Below, in pieces: positions 53,511 through 62,175 of a stretch of 64,000 bases of DNA (the first letter of the stretch is position 1; every line of letters begins with the position of its first letter). The stretch is from Oceanococcus sp. HetDA_MAG_MS8 (lineage in GTDB: Bacteria > Pseudomonadota > Gammaproteobacteria > Nevskiales > Oceanococcaceae). The position numbers and the translations under genes were made by a program. Under the pieces are notes generated by a model. It saw only the letters and a program-made list of their open reading frames with translations, did not search any database and was not told where the DNA came from. The stretch lies in NCBI GenBank assembly GCA_019192445.1, contig JAHCMK010000005.1, positions 186,001-250,000 of the forward strand, given 5' to 3'.

Positions 53511-54332
53511 TTAGGCGCCGTGCTTAGCCTGTAGGCGCTTTAGCATGTGGCGAAGAAAGCGCGCGGTGAGCCGTGTGGTGAGTCCGGGAGCTAAAGCGGT
53601 GGAGACTTGCCAGGCATGGCCACTGGCCGCGCAGACGCGCGCAGGTTTTTGGCGCACCGCTTTGAGCATCCAGCTCGCCGCTTCTTCGACTTCCATCATC
53701 GGTAAGGCGCGATAAATGGGGGTAGCTCCCGACATCGGCGTGCGTACCAAGGGGTAGTTCACAATGGTGATGTGGACCCCGGTGGCTTCTAGCTCGCAAG
53801 CTAGCGAACGCGAGAAGCCCTCCAAGGCTGCCTTGCTACCCACATAGGCACTAAACCGTGGGGTTGGCATCTGTACCGATTGGCTAGACACATTGATGAT
53901 CTGACCGCGATCCCGCTCCAGCATGCCGGGCAGCAGCTTCAGGCAAAGGCGTACAGCCGCGTGATAGTTCAGCGTCATGGTGCGCTCAAAATCATGCGGC
54001 CGGTTGAGGGAGTCTTGAATCGATCGGCGGATGCTGCGACCCGCGTTATTGATCAAGATGTCCACTTCGCCAAAGCGTTTGATGACCTCATCGCTCAGAG
54101 CGTCCACAGCCTGCAGGTCGCTGAGGTCAACGGGTAAGCAATGTGCGGTACCACCGGTTTGCCGAATATGCCGCGCTAGGGCGTCTAGCTCCGCCTCGCG
54201 GCGAGCTACCAGAATCATCTCAGCACCAAGCGCAGCCAGCTGCCGCGCGCATTCATAACCAATTCCCGACGAAGCGCCCGTGAGCAGAATGCGTTGGCCG
54301 GTCAAGTCTGAATCGGCAGGGCGATCAGTCAT
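53511..54332 (-). CDS. Short-chain dehydrogenase/reductase
   Basis: 273 aa. Classical SDR: cofactor site ILLTGASSGIGYECARQLAA, NNAG (DILINNAGRSI), catalytic Ser in INVSSQSVQM and YxxxK as YVGSK. The Arg after the second strand (LVARREAEL) suggests NADP(H). A C-terminal basic region could be membrane-associated. Substrate unknown. Overlaps the end of rlmJ by eight bases. Confidence 0.88.
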   Translation of the reverse strand: MTDRPADSDLTGQRILLTGASSGIGYECARQLAALGAEMILVARREAELDALARHIRQTGGTAHCLPVDLSDLQAVDALSDEVIKRFGEVDILINNAGRSIRRSIQDSLNRPHDFERTMTLNYHAAVRLCLKLLPGMLERDRGQIINVSSQSVQMPTPRFSAYVGSKAALEGFSRSLACELEATGVHITIVNYPLVRTPMSGATPIYRALPMMEVEEAASWMLKAVRQKPARVCAASGHAWQVSTALAPGLTTRLTARFLRHMLKRLQAKHGA

Positions 54333-55161
54333 GCGTAGTCAACTCGGAATCCATGCGCCAGCCTACCTGATTTGTGGGGCCCAACAGAGGCAGCAGTGCG
54401 TGCATGCATTGATTCAGGGCCTGGGCTGCACCAAAAGGAGCATTGATGCAGGCCATCGCAGAGGCATGCATACCCCGCTCACCGCTTTGAGCAAGGCTCA
54501 GCTCCGCTGTCCAACAATCACGCCCCTGAGCCAGCGGGGCAAGGGCACGACGCAGATTGCCGCTACCCGCTAAGCAAGGAAACCAGATCAGGATCGTGGC
54601 CGCACGAAAATGTTTGCAAAGATGGTTGGCTAAGCTTGCCGCTGCCTGAAAATCCTCAGGACGCTCATAGCTGGGGTCAATCAGAACCAGTCCCCGTTTT
54701 TGTGCGGGTGGTAGTAAGGCTCGGGCTTGTTGCCAGCCATCTGCAGCCAAGATTCGCAGCCCAGATTGACCGTGCAGATTGTGCGCTAGTGCCGCATGCT
54801 CAGCGGGATGTGCCTCGCAGAAAATCGCTTCATCTTGAGGGCGCAAAGCCTTGGCGATAATGGCGGCCGAGCCTGGGTAGTAGCGCAGGGCGCCGTTGCC
54901 GTTGTAATGCGCAAGCGCTTGTCTGTAGAGCTCGGGTAAGGCTTGGCGCTGCTCCCAAACGGCCGCGATGCCGGAGGCAAACTCCTGGTTCTTGAGCGCT
55001 TGGACGTCGGCGAGGTCATACAGTCCACGCCCGCTGTGGGTATCAAAGACGCACAGCGGGCTGGACTTGCGCAGACGCGCCTGCAGACACAGCGCTAAGG
55101 CACAGTGTTTGAGTAGATCGGCGTGATTACCAGCGTGATAGCCGTGCTGATAACTCAGCAC
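54325..55161 (-). CDS. rlmJ: 23S rRNA (adenine(2030)-N6)-methyltransferase RlmJ
   Basis: 278 aa. MLSYQHGYHAGNHADLLKHCALAL is the family N-terminus, THSGRGLYDL contains the SAM-binding motif, and LVLIDPSYERPEDF is the (D/N)PPY-type motif, here DPSY. It methylates A2030 of 23S rRNA in the free RNA. Ser in place of the first Pro of DPPY is worth noting, since the second Pro position is normally invariant. Confidence 0.9.
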   Translation of the reverse strand: MLSYQHGYHAGNHADLLKHCALALCLQARLRKSSPLCVFDTHSGRGLYDLADVQALKNQEFASGIAAVWEQRQALPELYRQALAHYNGNGALRYYPGSAAIIAKALRPQDEAIFCEAHPAEHAALAHNLHGQSGLRILAADGWQQARALLPPAQKRGLVLIDPSYERPEDFQAAASLANHLCKHFRAATILIWFPCLAGSGNLRRALAPLAQGRDCWTAELSLAQSGERGMHASAMACINAPFGAAQALNQCMHALLPLLGPTNQVGWRMDSELTTHD

Positions 55162-55213
55162 CTTGCGCTACGCATTGGCCGCCGAGGATGGGCAGTAATC
55201 AAGGCGACCTGAA

Positions 55214-55861
55214 TTAAAGGCCTAGGGTGTCGCAGATCGTCTGGTAGATCTTATTCGGATCGCCTTCGCCAGCGACCGAGACCATCTTGCCTTGGGCATC
55301 GTAGAAGCCTACAACCGGCTCGGTTTGCGCACGGTAAACCTCAAGCCGGTTGGTAATTGTGGCTTCGTTGTCATCTGCGCGATGTTGCAGGTCGGTTCCG
55401 CCGCAGCGATCACACACGCCCTCTTTTTCCGGTGGGCTGAAGTACAGGTTGTACATCTGCCCGCAGTCCGCGCAGGTGCGGCGCCCAGTCAGGCGCTTGA
55501 CCAAGCTATCGAAAGGCACATTGATGAGCAGCGCCTTGTCGATAGGTTGGCCGGCAGCGGCAAGCATCTCATCCAAGGCTTCGGCCTGTACGGTTGAGCG
55601 CGGAAAACCATCCAAAATGAAGCCCTTAGCCGTGTCTGGCTGCTCCAGCCTCTCGCGGATCATGCCAATAACCACCTCGTCGGCTACCAGCTCGCCTGCA
55701 TCCATGGCCGCTTTGGCTTTTTGACCTAAAGCAGTTCCGTCGCGTACAGCCGCACGCAGCAGATCGCCGGTGGAAATTTGCGGGATGCCCCGCGCATCCA
55801 TGATTTTCTTCGCTTGGGTTCCTTTACCCGAGCCCGGTGCGCCGAGCAAGACAATTCGCAT
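55214..55861 (-). CDS. adk: Adenylate kinase
   Basis: 215 aa. P-loop GAPGSGKGTQAKKI, AMP site ISTGDLLRAAV and FPRSTVQAEAL, and a long LID. The LID holds four Cys (CADCGQMYNLYFSPPEKEGVCDRCG), the zinc-binding pattern found in many Gram-positive and some proteobacterial enzymes but replaced in E. coli. Recycles AMP, and lies divergent from the PPi-dependent phosphofructokinase gene. Confidence 0.96.
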   Translation of the reverse strand: MRIVLLGAPGSGKGTQAKKIMDARGIPQISTGDLLRAAVRDGTALGQKAKAAMDAGELVADEVVIGMIRERLEQPDTAKGFILDGFPRSTVQAEALDEMLAAAGQPIDKALLINVPFDSLVKRLTGRRTCADCGQMYNLYFSPPEKEGVCDRCGGTDLQHRADDNEATITNRLEVYRAQTEPVVGFYDAQGKMVSVAGEGDPNKIYQTICDTLGL

Positions 55862-56027
55862 GGGGTCCCGTCCCTATCCAACGTGAATCAAGAGGGCGGA
55901 GGCTAGCCGCGGGAGTACGACCCGTCAATGCACCCTTCGTCGAGTCCGTGGGATAAAGCCGCACAATCGGCTATCCTTGCGCGCCTCCATTGCCATCCAT
56001 CCGCCCTGCAAAGAACGGGTCAGGTTC

Positions 56028-57293
56028 ATGCCGAAGAATGCTTTTTACGCCCAGTCCGGAGGCGTTACCGCCGTCATCAACGCGTCTGCCGCAGGGGTGA
56101 TAGAAGCTGCGCGACAACACCCCGAACATATCGGCAAGGTATATGCCGGGCGCGATGGGATCATCGGTGCATTGACCGAAGATTTGATTGACACTTCCGC
56201 CGAAAGCCCGGCGGCCATTGCTGCGCTCAAACACACTCCCAGCGGAGCCTTCGGCTCATGCCGTTACAAGCTCAAAGGTTTTGAACAAAACCGCGCTGAG
56301 TACGAGCGCTTGATCGAAGTTTTCAAGGCGCATGACATCGGTTACTTCTTCTACAACGGAGGTGGTGACTCCGCTGACACCTGTTTGAAGGTGAGCCAAT
56401 TAGGCGCGCAGATGGGATATCCGCTGCAGGCCATTCATGTGCCCAAGACCATGGACAACGACCTGCCGCTGACCGATTGCAGCCCAGGCTTTGGCTCCGT
56501 GGCCAAGTACACGGCGGTGGCGATTCGTGAAGCCAGTTACGACTTGGCGTCGATGTGTAAGACCTCAACCAAGGTGTTCATCTTGGAAGTGATGGGGCGG
56601 CATGCGGGTTGGACTGCGGCAGCCGGTGGCCTGGCCAGTGTGGACGGCCGCGATCCCCATCTACTCTTGTTCCCAGAAGTCACTTTCGACAAACAGCGCT
56701 TCCTGGCGCGCGTCCAGCAGTGCGTGGAGCAACATGGGTATTGCACCATTGTTGCCTCAGAAGGTATTCGCAACGCGGATGGCAAGTTTGTGGCCGACGC
56801 TGGTACCACCGACGCGTTTGGCCACACCCAGCTGGGTGGAGTGGCGAGCACTTTGGCCACCATGGTGCAAAGCGAGCTGGGACTGAAATACCACTACGCC
56901 ATTGCCGATTACCTCATGCGGTCGGCACGTCACATCGCTTCCAAAACCGACCTGGACCAGGCCTATGCCGTTGGCGCAGCTGCGGTCGAGGCCGCCGTTG
57001 CGGGCAAGAGCGGTATTATGATGAGCATTGTCCGCGAGGCCGATAGTCCCTACCGCTGGCACATTGGCGAAGCCCCTCTGGAAGAGGTGGCCAACGTCGA
57101 AAAGGAAATGCCGGCGGAATTCATTAGTGAGGACGGTTTTCAGATCACCGAGGCCTGTCGCCGCTACATGCTGCCGCTGATTGCCGGTGAAAACCCTCCA
57201 CCTTATGGACCCGATGGCTTGCCGGCCTACGTCAAGCTGAAAAAAGTGGCCGTACCCAAAAAGACGGGCACGACCTTCACCCTCAAGTCATAA
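56028..57293 (+). CDS. pfp: Pyrophosphate-type 6-phosphofructokinase
   Basis: 421 aa from the ATG at 56028 (AGG upstream; the frame is open from 55977). Phosphorylates fructose-6-phosphate reversibly. NGGGDSADT at about 110-118 in place of the ATP-type GGDGS, and Lys in PKTMDND (about 139-145) in place of the ATP-type Gly, mark the PPi-dependent class. MGRHAGW (about 189) and GVASTLATMVQSELGLKYHY are also typical. Phosphoryl donor is inferred from these residues. Soluble pyrophosphatase follows 26 bases downstream. Confidence 0.9.
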   Translation: MPKNAFYAQSGGVTAVINASAAGVIEAARQHPEHIGKVYAGRDGIIGALTEDLIDTSAESPAAIAALKHTPSGAFGSCRYKLKGFEQNRAEYERLIEVFKAHDIGYFFYNGGGDSADTCLKVSQLGAQMGYPLQAIHVPKTMDNDLPLTDCSPGFGSVAKYTAVAIREASYDLASMCKTSTKVFILEVMGRHAGWTAAAGGLASVDGRDPHLLLFPEVTFDKQRFLARVQQCVEQHGYCTIVASEGIRNADGKFVADAGTTDAFGHTQLGGVASTLATMVQSELGLKYHYAIADYLMRSARHIASKTDLDQAYAVGAAAVEAAVAGKSGIMMSIVREADSPYRWHIGEAPLEEVANVEKEMPAEFISEDGFQITEACRRYMLPLIAGENPPPYGPDGLPAYVKLKKVAVPKKTGTTFTLKS

Positions 57294-57319
57294 CATCACC
57301 TTTACGGGAGGAAATCCTC

Positions 57320-57859
57320 ATGGCTTACGAACACGTTGGACCCGGCGACAAAGCCCCAGATGAAATCGATGTCATCATCGAAATTCCTGAGGCTGGGCCG
57401 CCAGTCAAATACGAACTCGACAAGGATATTCACTGCTTGCGCGTGGACCGCTTCATGAATGTGGCCATGCACTACCCAGCCAACTATGGCTTTGTGAACC
57501 AAACCTTGTATGACGATGGCGACCCGGTTGATGTCTTGGTGCTCACGCCCTATCCGGTGATTCCTGGCTGTGTGATTAAATGCCGCCCAGTGGCGGTATT
57601 GATGACGGAAGATGAATCCGGCATGGACGCCAAGCTGCTGGCAGTACCGACCGATAAAGTGTCTAACCACTACTATTCGGAGATGCAGGATCTGGCCCAG
57701 GTTCCGCAGCGCCTGCAGGACAAAATCACCCACTTCTTCGAGCGTTACAAAGACAACGAGAAAGGCAAATGGGTGAAGGTGTCGGGCTGGTACGGCGCTG
57801 AAAAAGCCAAAGAAGAGATTCGCAAGTCCATCGAGGCTTACAAAGCCGCCGAGTCCTGA
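57320..57859 (+). CDS. ppa: Inorganic pyrophosphatase (family I)
   Basis: 179 aa. Hydrolyses PPi to phosphate. Conserved VIIEIPEAGPPVKYELDKD, MHYPANYGFVNQTLYDDGDPVDVLVL (metal-binding DDGDPVD) and FERYKDNEKGKWVKVSGW. GGGAGGA lies seven bases before the ATG. Same transcript as the PPi-PFK, with a strong terminator after it. Confidence 0.96.
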   Translation: MAYEHVGPGDKAPDEIDVIIEIPEAGPPVKYELDKDIHCLRVDRFMNVAMHYPANYGFVNQTLYDDGDPVDVLVLTPYPVIPGCVIKCRPVAVLMTEDESGMDAKLLAVPTDKVSNHYYSEMQDLAQVPQRLQDKITHFFERYKDNEKGKWVKVSGWYGAEKAKEEIRKSIEAYKAAES

Positions 57860-57922
57860 TGGCCGCTTTGGCGGCGCCAAGCCTAGGCGTTGTCTAAGCA
57901 GATCGTTACGGCGATGATTCCG

Positions 57923-57960
57923 AAAAGCCGCAGGGTGCGCTGTTACCCTGCGGCTTTTTT
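57923..57960 (+). terminator. Rho-independent terminator of the pfp-ppa operon
   Basis: Fourteen-bp stem AAAAGCCGCAGGGT/ACCCTGCGGCTTTT, eight-base loop and six T residues. The A-run on the left makes it bidirectional. Confidence 0.95.
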
Positions 57961-57976
57961 ATGGCGGCAAACCGTG

Positions 57977-57990
57977 TGCGGATATCCGCA
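57977..57990. repeat. 14-base palindrome TGCGGATATCCGCA
   Basis: Perfect palindrome between the ppa terminator and the ABC-F gene, 47 bases before that start. May be an operator; no regulator assigned. Confidence 0.3.
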
Positions 57991-58036
57991 ATCACATGCT
58001 GATAATGATTCCTCACAACAAGGGAATGCGTAGCTG

Positions 58037-59935
58037 ATGTTGGTGTTTTCCGATGTGACAATCCGACGCGGGTCGCGCGTATTGCTCAGTGACTTCACGG
58101 CAGCTATTCACGCGGGTCAGAAGGTTGGGGTCACGGGACGCAATGGCACGGGGAAATCCACGCTGTTCGCTTTAATCCGGGGAGAACTGAGCGCGGACAA
58201 AGGTGAGTTTGTGAGGCCGCAGCGTCTCAGTATTGCCCACTTGGCCCAGGAAACACCGGCTTTGCCGCAGTCTGCACTGGACTATGTGCTGGACGGGGAC
58301 GCCGAATTACGGCGCATTCAAAACGCCCTAGCCACTGCCGAAGCGGCGCAGGACGCCCAGGCTCAGGCCCAGGCACATGAGCAACTCCACGCGGTTGATG
58401 GATACACGGCGCCGGCACGTGCTGCTCGCCTGTTGGCTGGTTTGGGTTTTGCTGATGCCGCCATGCGCAAACCAGTGGCGGATTTTTCTGGTGGCTGGCG
58501 TATGCGCTTGAACCTAGCCCAGTGCTTAATGTGTCGTTCGGAGCTATTGCTGCTGGATGAGCCCACCAACCATTTGGACCTAGATACGGTGCTCTGGCTG
58601 GCGCAGGAGCTGGAGCGCTACAGCGGAACTTTGCTGATCATCTCCCATGACCGCGATTTTCTGGATGGCTTTTCCACGCATACTTTGCACCTAGAACGCG
58701 CGACGGCGACCTTATACACTGGGAACTACTCCGCCAGTGAAGCTCAGCGCGCTGAACAGATGCGCCAGCAGGCCAAGGAGTACGAGGCGCAGAAGCGGCG
58801 CCTAGGCGAGCTGCAGCGCTTTGTGGATCGCTTTAAGGCCAAAGCTTCCAAGGCCCGCCAAGCCCAGAGTCGGGTCAAGCAGATTGAAAAGATCCAATTG
58901 GTGGAGCCGGCGCATTGGGCCTCTCCATTTTCTTTTGCATTTGCTCCCCCAGAACGTTTGCCGTCTCCTTTGATTCAGGCTGAGCAGCTACGTTGTGGTT
59001 ATCTGGATGGGCAGGCGATTATTGACGGCGCTCGGTTCAGCCTGGAGCCCGGTGACCGTGTGGGCATCCTCGGGCCGAATGGGGCGGGTAAGTCCACATT
59101 GGTTAAAACCATTGCTGGTCAGCTGCCGGCCCAAGGCGGCAAGCTCGAAAGAGATGAACGTTTGTCAGTGGGCTACTTCCACCAGCACCAAGTGGATGCT
59201 TTGCAGTCCGACTGGAGCCCCATCAAACACCTGCAAGACTTGGCCCCCATGGAGCGCGAGCAGAGCCTGCGCAACTTCTTAGGCGGTTTCGATTTTCATG
59301 GAGACCGGGTCTTTGAAGCCGTAGGTGACTTCTCCGGCGGCGAAAAAGCCCGTTTAGCCCTGGCGCTTCTGGTCTGGCAAAAGCCGAACCTGTTGTTGCT
59401 TGATGAGCCGACCAACCATTTGGATCTGGAGATGCGGCATGCCTTGGAGTTGGCCCTGTTGGATTACCCAGGCGCGGTGATTTTGGTCGCGCATGACCGT
59501 CACCTACTCGCCACATGCTGCGAAAGCCTCTGGCTGGTGCATGATGGCGCCTTGGCAGTCTTCGACGGCGATTTGGATGATTACGCGAGATGGTTGCAGC
59601 GTAACTCGGCCACGGGTGATAAAGCAGGCCCATCCGCCAAGGCTGAGAACTCCGCACCGTCTGCTGCGGAGCGCCGCAGGCTGGCGGCCGAGCAGCGCCA
59701 GCGGGAGCAACCGCTGCGCAAGGCCATCAAGCAGGCTGAGCAGCAAATGCAGACCGCCAGTACGCATCTGACAACATTGGAGCAAGAGCTGGCCGATCCC
59801 GAGTTGTATAGTGCCGATCCAAGCTGGGCAGCGGATTTAGCCCGTGAACAAGGGGAGTGGCGCAAAAGGCTGGAAGCAGCCGAAGAGCGTTGGATGATGG
59901 CAGCTGAAGAGCTGGAGGCTTTGCGGCAAAGCTAA
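58037..59935 (+). CDS. yheS: ABC-F ATPase (YheS-like)
   Basis: 632 aa. Two ABC domains without membrane segments. Walker A sites GRNGTGKSTLF and GPNGAGKSTLV, signatures DFSGGWRMRL and DFSGGEKARL, Walker B plus D-loop LLLDEPTNHLDLD and LLLDEPTNHLDLE. The linker between them is charged and coiled (AKASKARQAQSRVKQIEKI). The N-terminus MLVFSDVTIRRGSRVLL closely follows YheS. Acts on the ribosome E site; a C-terminal coiled coil is present. Confidence 0.92.
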   Translation: MLVFSDVTIRRGSRVLLSDFTAAIHAGQKVGVTGRNGTGKSTLFALIRGELSADKGEFVRPQRLSIAHLAQETPALPQSALDYVLDGDAELRRIQNALATAEAAQDAQAQAQAHEQLHAVDGYTAPARAARLLAGLGFADAAMRKPVADFSGGWRMRLNLAQCLMCRSELLLLDEPTNHLDLDTVLWLAQELERYSGTLLIISHDRDFLDGFSTHTLHLERATATLYTGNYSASEAQRAEQMRQQAKEYEAQKRRLGELQRFVDRFKAKASKARQAQSRVKQIEKIQLVEPAHWASPFSFAFAPPERLPSPLIQAEQLRCGYLDGQAIIDGARFSLEPGDRVGILGPNGAGKSTLVKTIAGQLPAQGGKLERDERLSVGYFHQHQVDALQSDWSPIKHLQDLAPMEREQSLRNFLGGFDFHGDRVFEAVGDFSGGEKARLALALLVWQKPNLLLLDEPTNHLDLEMRHALELALLDYPGAVILVAHDRHLLATCCESLWLVHDGALAVFDGDLDDYARWLQRNSATGDKAGPSAKAENSAPSAAERRRLAAEQRQREQPLRKAIKQAEQQMQTASTHLTTLEQELADPELYSADPSWAADLAREQGEWRKRLEAAEERWMMAAEELEALRQS

Positions 59936-59981
59936 GTCGGCGCAGCCATACCCCATCTAAGTGTTGTAGAGGAGTAGACCA

Positions 59982-60824
59982 TTGAAAGATTTCAAAGGCC
60001 GGGTGGCGGCGATTACAGGAGCTGCCTCAGGGATTGGTCGCGGCTTAGCGCTGAACCTGGCAAAAGCGGGATGCGAGCTGAGCTTGTCCGATGTGGATGC
60101 GCAAGGGCTCAGCCAGACAGCGGAGCAAGCGCGTGCACTGGGCGTCAAGGTGAGCGAGACCACCTTGGATGTTGCGGATCGTGCTGCGGTTTTTGCCTGG
60201 GCCGACGCAACGGTGGCCGAACACGGCAAGGTCAACATGATCTTCAATAACGCCGGCGTGGCCTTGGGGGGCACGGTCGAGGGCACCAGCTTGGATGAAT
60301 ACGAGTGGATCGTGAACATCAACTTCTGGGGCGTGGTTTATGGCACCAAGGCCTTCCTGCCACATTTGGTGGCGGCCGGGGAAGGTCATGTGATTAATGT
60401 CTCGTCGATTTTTGGGCTCTTTTCGCAGCCCACTCAAAGCGGTTACAACGCCACCAAATTCGCGGTGCGCGGTTTTACCGAGTCGCTACGCCAAGAGCTA
60501 GATTTGGCGGCCAATGGCGTCTCGGCTACCTGCGTTCATCCTGGCGGGATCAAGACCAACATTGCCGCTAATGCACGCACGAATGCCTCGGTCCAAAAAA
60601 TGACTGGCAAGACGGCTGAAGAGTCGCAAAAAGAATTCGAGCGCTTGTTCAGGACCACGGCCGACCAAGCCGCGCGGATTATTCTGGATGCGGTGCGTAA
60701 GGATCGCCGCCGGGTCTTGGTTGGACCAGACGCCAAAGCGATTGATGTGATGCAGCGGGCCCTACCCACCGCCTATCAGCGCATCCTCACTGGCTTGCTG
60801 AAGCGCCAGAACAAAGCGGCCTGA
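59982..60824 (+). CDS. Short-chain dehydrogenase/reductase
   Basis: 280 aa. Starts with TTG, supported by GAGGAG seven bases upstream and by KDFKGRVAAITGAASGIGRGL beginning immediately. SDR features: VNMIFNNAGVALGG, Ser in INVSSIFGLF, YNATK (Tyr-Lys). The sequence ends in a basic C-terminal region (RILTGLLKRQNKAA). Substrate unknown; the N-terminal Asp in LSDVDAQGLSQ suggests NAD. Confidence 0.88.
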   Translation: MKDFKGRVAAITGAASGIGRGLALNLAKAGCELSLSDVDAQGLSQTAEQARALGVKVSETTLDVADRAAVFAWADATVAEHGKVNMIFNNAGVALGGTVEGTSLDEYEWIVNINFWGVVYGTKAFLPHLVAAGEGHVINVSSIFGLFSQPTQSGYNATKFAVRGFTESLRQELDLAANGVSATCVHPGGIKTNIAANARTNASVQKMTGKTAEESQKEFERLFRTTADQAARIILDAVRKDRRRVLVGPDAKAIDVMQRALPTAYQRILTGLLKRQNKAA

Positions 60825-60858
60825 GAGCTAGGGTTGTGGCGAAATAGATAGCCGCCGT

Positions 60859-60896
60859 AGCAAGGCCCGGCCTGTATGGCCATGCCGGGCCTTGCT
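60859..60896. terminator. Long stem-loop between convergent genes
   Basis: Thirteen-bp perfect stem AGCAAGGCCCGGC/GCCGGGCCTTGCT with a 12-base loop, between the SDR gene and the epimerase-like gene. No T-tract, yet its position suits a bidirectional 3' end. Confidence 0.6.
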
Positions 60897-60914
60897 CAGT
60901 GGCTCAATGAGCAG

Positions 60915-61973
60915 CTAGCCGCGGACGACGCCGTCGTCGAGCATTTGTTGCACATGGGCAGCCAGGGTGTCGGCAATCGGGCGATACTCCAAACCCAGCT
61001 CCTGACGACTCTTGCTGTTATCGAAGCGGAGCTTGTGGCCCACGTTCAAGCTGACGAATTTGCGCGAAATGCCCTGCGTGGGGCCGGCCAGCCAAATCAG
61101 CCACTTCGGCAGTTCCATTTTCGGCAGCCGGAAGCGTCCTTGGAAGCGCTGGCCAATGACTTGGGCCATTTGCAACATGGTTAGGGTTTGGTTCACCAGA
61201 ACATGACGCCCCGCCGCCTTCTCCACAAACGCGGCCCGCACATGGGCATGCGCCACATCACGAACATCCACCAAAGCGATCTCTAGCTGAGGAACTCCGG
61301 TGCGCAGCTTGCCTTTGAGTAGATCGCCCATGATCACCAAAGACTCAGAGGCGGAATGGCGCGTCAGGGCTGGCCCCAGCACCAGGCCCGGATTAATGAC
61401 GACTAGATCCCAGCGAGACTGGGCTTCGGCAATAGCCCAGGCGGCCTGCTCAGCGGCGACTTTGGAGCGCGGATAAGGCTGGTGGTCCACTGAGGAGCTG
61501 GTGTTCCAATGGGATTCATCCAGGGTTTGGCCTTGGGCGTCGGCGACGTCGCCATAAATCGCCACGACGGAGGAGGTCAGCACCACGCGCTGCACGCTGT
61601 CGCAGCGATCCACGCTGCGCAACACGTTTTCGGTGCCTTGCACGGCGGGGTCGATGAGTTCGCGTTGGGCGTCTTTGATGCCGCGCACCACAAAGGGTGA
61701 GGCCGTATGCATCACCACTTTGCAGCCCTGAAGTGCTTCGTCGAAGCTGCCCGGCGTGAGCAAGTCGGCGGCGAAGAGCTTCAGAGTGCCTGGACGTGTG
61801 GCGGCCAGCGACTGTAAATGCTCGACTTTGCGCGAGTTGCTAGGGTCGCGCACGGTGGCGTGAACGGTGCAGCCAGCGTCCAGCAGTTCCTGCACGATCC
61901 AGGATGCGACGTAGCCATTGGCGCCAGTCACGGCAACAGGGTGCGCGGTATCGATGGCGAATTCTGTGGGCAT
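60915..61973 (-). CDS. NAD(P)-dependent epimerase/dehydratase (dihydroflavonol reductase-like)
   Basis: 352 aa from the ATG at 61973, which has AAGGAC about ten bases upstream. Extended SDR: PVAVTGANGYVASWIVQELL (cofactor), TVRDPSNSRKVEHLQSL with Arg for NADP, and YPRSKVAAEQAAW (YxxxK as YPRSK). The 2'-phosphate Arg and DFR-like architecture suggest ketone or aldehyde reduction. Substrate unknown. Divergent from egtB. Confidence 0.88.
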   Translation of the reverse strand: MPTEFAIDTAHPVAVTGANGYVASWIVQELLDAGCTVHATVRDPSNSRKVEHLQSLAATRPGTLKLFAADLLTPGSFDEALQGCKVVMHTASPFVVRGIKDAQRELIDPAVQGTENVLRSVDRCDSVQRVVLTSSVVAIYGDVADAQGQTLDESHWNTSSSVDHQPYPRSKVAAEQAAWAIAEAQSRWDLVVINPGLVLGPALTRHSASESLVIMGDLLKGKLRTGVPQLEIALVDVRDVAHAHVRAAFVEKAAGRHVLVNQTLTMLQMAQVIGQRFQGRFRLPKMELPKWLIWLAGPTQGISRKFVSLNVGHKLRFDNSKSRQELGLEYRPIADTLAAHVQQMLDDGVVRG

Positions 61974-62175
61974 ATGCAGCAATGTCCTTGATATTTGGTC
62001 GATAAATGCAATAACGCAGCGAAGTCTATCTGGTTCCGTCGAGGCTGCGGTGACCATTTTGTGCCGCCTGAGTCTTTTGCTTGGTCCCGCGGCTCTGGTC
62101 ATGCCGTGTGCTGTAGGGGCTTCGTGAGCCTGCCGATTTTGTTATGGTCGGGTCAGATTCAGCAGGAGACGGCGC

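Noticed and set aside
58001-58019. GATAATGATTCCTCACAAC as a Fur box before the ABC-F gene
   Set aside because: Only the first half matches the Fur consensus (about 11 of 19) and there is no dyad. A YheS-like factor is not an expected iron target.
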